Origin: Mycobacterium senriense
Lineage (GTDB): Bacteria; Actinomycetota; Actinomycetes; Mycobacteriales; Mycobacteriaceae
NCBI RefSeq assembly: GCF_019668465.1
Contig: NZ_AP024828.1
Span: 5,208,001 to 5,272,000, forward strand
Direction: 5' to 3'
Length of the DNA stretch: 64,000 bases
Position numbers and translations under genes: made by a program. Below the pieces are notes generated by a model. That model was not told the origin of the DNA and did no database searches. It saw only the letters and a list, made by a program, of their open reading frames with translations. Shown in pieces: positions 62,263 through 64,000 of the stretch (positions within the stretch are counted from its first letter, which is position 1; the number at the start of each line of letters is the position of its first letter).

Positions 62263-63918
62263 GTGCCGAATCCGTTGAGCGAGACCCTAGGCCTGGTCAG
62301 CACGCTGAGCCGCGCCGGCATGATCGCGCCGATGCGTCCCGACCGCTACCTGAAGATGGCCGCGGCCATGCGCCGCGAGGGCATGGGCATGACGGTCGGC
62401 TTCGCGAGTGCGGCGCAGCGCTGCCCGGATCGTCCCGGGCTGATCGACGAACGTGGCGCGCTGACCTGGCGTGAACTCGACGAGCGGATCAACGCGTTCG
62501 GCGCCGCGCTGCAGCAGCTGCCCGCGGGTCAACCCAAGGTCGTAGGCGTCATGTGCCGCAATCACCGCGGCTTCGTCGAAGCGGTGGTGGGCGTCAACCG
62601 GATCGGCTCCGACGTCGTTTTGCTGAACACGTCGTTCGCCGGGCCCGCGCTGGCCGAGGTGGTCAACCGCGAGGGCGTCGACGCCGTGGTGTACGACGAG
62701 GAATTCACCCCGACGGTGGACCGCGCGCTGGCGGACAGGCCGGACGCCGCCCGCATCGTGGCCTGGACAGTCCCCCGCAAGCGGGAGGGGCCCCCAGGGC
62801 AACACGATCTCACCGTCGAGAAGCTGATCGCCGCCCACGCCGGGCAACAGCCCCGGCGCTCGGGCCGCAAGGGCCGGATGATCCTGCTCACCTCCGGCAC
62901 CACCGGAACGCCCAAGGGCGCCAACCAAACCGGCGGCAACGCCGGAATCGGCACGCTCAAGGCGATTCTGGACCGCACGCCGTGGCGGGCCGAGGAGAAC
63001 ATCGTGATCGTGGCGCCGATGTTCCACGCCTGGGGCTTCTCCCAGTTGATCTTCGCCGCGTCCATGGCCTGCACGGTGATCACCCGGCGCAAGTTCGACC
63101 CCGAGGCCACGCTGGACCTCATCGACCGCCACAAGGCCACCGGGCTTGCCGTGGTTCCGGTGATGTTCGACCGCATCATGGAGCTGCCCGCCGAGGTGCG
63201 GCGCCGCTACAGCGGCCGGTCTTTGAGATTCGCCGCCGCCTCGGGATCGCGGATGCGACCCGACGTGGTGACCGCGTTCATGGACGCGTTCGGCGACGTG
63301 ATCTACAACAACTACAACGCCACCGAGGCCGGCATGATCGCGACGGCCACCCCGCAGGACCTGCGCGCGGCGCCCGACACCGCGGGCCGGCCCGCGGGGG
63401 GAACCGAAATCCGGATCCTGGACCCGGAATTCAACGAACTGCCCACCGGGGAGGTCGGCAGCATCTATGTCCGCAACAACACTCAGTTCGACGGCTACAC
63501 CTCGGGCAGCACCAAGGACTTCCACGCCGGCTTCATGTCATCGGGCGACCTGGGCTATCTGGACGAGGCGGGGCGCCTGTTCGTCGTCGGCCGCGACGAC
63601 GAGATGATCGTCTCCGGCGGCGAGAACGTGTACCCGATCGAGGTGGAGAAGATTTTGGCGGCACATCCCGACGTGGCGGAGGCATCGGTGATCGGCGTGG
63701 ACGACGAACAATACGGGCAGCGGCTGGCGGCCTTCGTGGTGCTCGAGCCGGGCGCCGCGCTCGACGCGGGCGCCGCACCCGAGGCGCTCAAGCAGCACGT
63801 GCGGGAGAACCTGGCCAACTACAAGATCCCCCGCGAGATCACCGTGCTGGACGAGCTTCCCCGCAGCAGCACCGGCAAGATCCTGCGCGCCGAGCTGCAA
63901 GCGCGGGTGACCGGCTGA
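62263..63918 (+). CDS. fadD12: Acyl-CoA synthetase FadD12
   Basis: A 551-residue AMP-forming acyl-CoA synthetase. Motifs: P-loop LLTSGTTGTPKGAN, NNYNATEAGMIA, SGDLGYLDEAGRLFVVGRDD and the C-terminal STGKILRAEL with catalytic Lys. GTG start at 62263, 3 nt after the acyltransferase stop. Codons about 169-178 (WTVPRKREGPPG) are encoded by a dispersed 30-nt repeat inserted in frame, in a surface-loop region before the P-loop. Its stop overlaps the next start (ATGA). Confidence 0.96.
   Translation: MPNPLSETLGLVSTLSRAGMIAPMRPDRYLKMAAAMRREGMGMTVGFASAAQRCPDRPGLIDERGALTWRELDERINAFGAALQQLPAGQPKVVGVMCRNHRGFVEAVVGVNRIGSDVVLLNTSFAGPALAEVVNREGVDAVVYDEEFTPTVDRALADRPDAARIVAWTVPRKREGPPGQHDLTVEKLIAAHAGQQPRRSGRKGRMILLTSGTTGTPKGANQTGGNAGIGTLKAILDRTPWRAEENIVIVAPMFHAWGFSQLIFAASMACTVITRRKFDPEATLDLIDRHKATGLAVVPVMFDRIMELPAEVRRRYSGRSLRFAAASGSRMRPDVVTAFMDAFGDVIYNNYNATEAGMIATATPQDLRAAPDTAGRPAGGTEIRILDPEFNELPTGEVGSIYVRNNTQFDGYTSGSTKDFHAGFMSSGDLGYLDEAGRLFVVGRDDEMIVSGGENVYPIEVEKILAAHPDVAEASVIGVDDEQYGQRLAAFVVLEPGAALDAGAAPEALKQHVRENLANYKIPREITVLDELPRSSTGKILRAELQARVTG
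62767..62796. repeat. 30-nt GC-rich inverted repeat, copy B, inside fadD12
   Basis: The reverse complement matches copy A (39561-39590) at 27 of 30 positions. It sits within the fadD12 reading frame and adds about ten Pro/Arg/Gly-rich codons without disrupting it. Confidence 0.75.
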
Positions 63919-64000
63919 TGCGGCTGGCCCGGACCATCAGGAAACCCCGGCCGCTCGCCCGAGCCGCGCTCGAATTGGCCAACGCCGCCAACGGTTTACG
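63918..64000 (+). CDS. Start of a lipO-like esterase gene (truncated)
   Basis: Only the first 27 codons are in the window (MRLARTIRKPRPLARAALEL...). Position directly after fadD12, with a 4-nt ATGA overlap, is that of lipO (Rv1426c), a lipase/esterase, in M. tuberculosis. The visible part has no diagnostic motif, so the name rests on gene order. Confidence 0.6.
   Translation, partial: MRLARTIRKPRPLARAALELANAANGL

Overview
The window is high-GC actinobacterial DNA that reads throughout as a slow-growing Mycobacterium chromosome. Almost every gene matches, in order, the M. tuberculosis interval from inhA (Rv1484) down to fadD12/lipO (Rv1427c/Rv1426c), so the window runs in the opposite sense to H37Rv numbering. 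A phosphoenolpyruvate carboxylase gene like that of M. leprae, no PE/PPE or PGRS genes, no ctpD between thioredoxin and fadE15, and an intein-free sufB all fit a non-tuberculosis species, plausibly of the M. avium complex. The species call is inference; no database was searched. I saw no tRNA, rRNA, CRISPR array, transposase or prophage gene.

Layout. 1-1437: fabG1-inhA (FAS-II), minus strand, inhA cut by the window edge. 1562-4108: a polytopic membrane protein and a DUF559/AbiEi-like gene bracketed by two near-identical 56-nt palindromic repeats. 4143-9544: ripA-ripB-moxR1-DUF58-VWA, a cell-wall hydrolase and chaperone operon. 9784-17241: an Rv1476-like membrane protein, aconitase and its TetR repressor, a small HTH protein, an ABC-F ATPase, echA12 and thioredoxin. 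17429-21024: fadE15 and two tandem DUF5666-type exported proteins. 21080-27339: sufR-B-D-C-S-U-T, the only Fe-S assembly operon in view, with an exact SufR-type operator. 27459-34489: mptB mannosyltransferase, an ABC exporter, ctaA, an Rv1455-like gene, qor and ctaB. 34739-41261: tkt-tal-zwf-opcA-pgl, a complete pentose-phosphate operon. 41349-44584: an Rv1444c-like coiled coil, an HDAC-like deacetylase, an aldo/keto reductase and a DUF4239 protein. 44658-51858: ppc, an F420-type oxidoreductase, secG, tpiA, pgk and gap.

52140-57311 does not match the M. tuberculosis content expected between gap and the Rv1432/Rv1431 pair, and is visibly less GC-biased at third codon positions. It holds a TetR regulator, an N5-(carboxyethyl)ornithine synthase-like dehydrogenase, a 52-aa DUF6307-like protein, a wax-ester/triacylglycerol synthase (WS/DGAT) translationally coupled to a small protein with the ribosome-hibernation (HPF/RaiA) fold pattern, and a DUF309 protein. 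Two 17-nt palindromes sharing a half-site lie at the two likely promoters of this block. This is the best candidate for an undescribed system: one TetR regulon linking an amino-acid-derived signal, lipid storage and ribosome hibernation.

57383-64000 returns to conserved order: a phytoene-desaturase-like flavoprotein with a DUF3556 membrane partner, a small coiled-coil protein, an acyltransferase, fadD12 and the start of a lipO-like gene.

Small repeats recur. The palindromic family sits at 3131, 4053 and (diverged) 13995. A second 30-nt inverted-repeat family sits between zwf and opcA and, in frame, inside fadD12.
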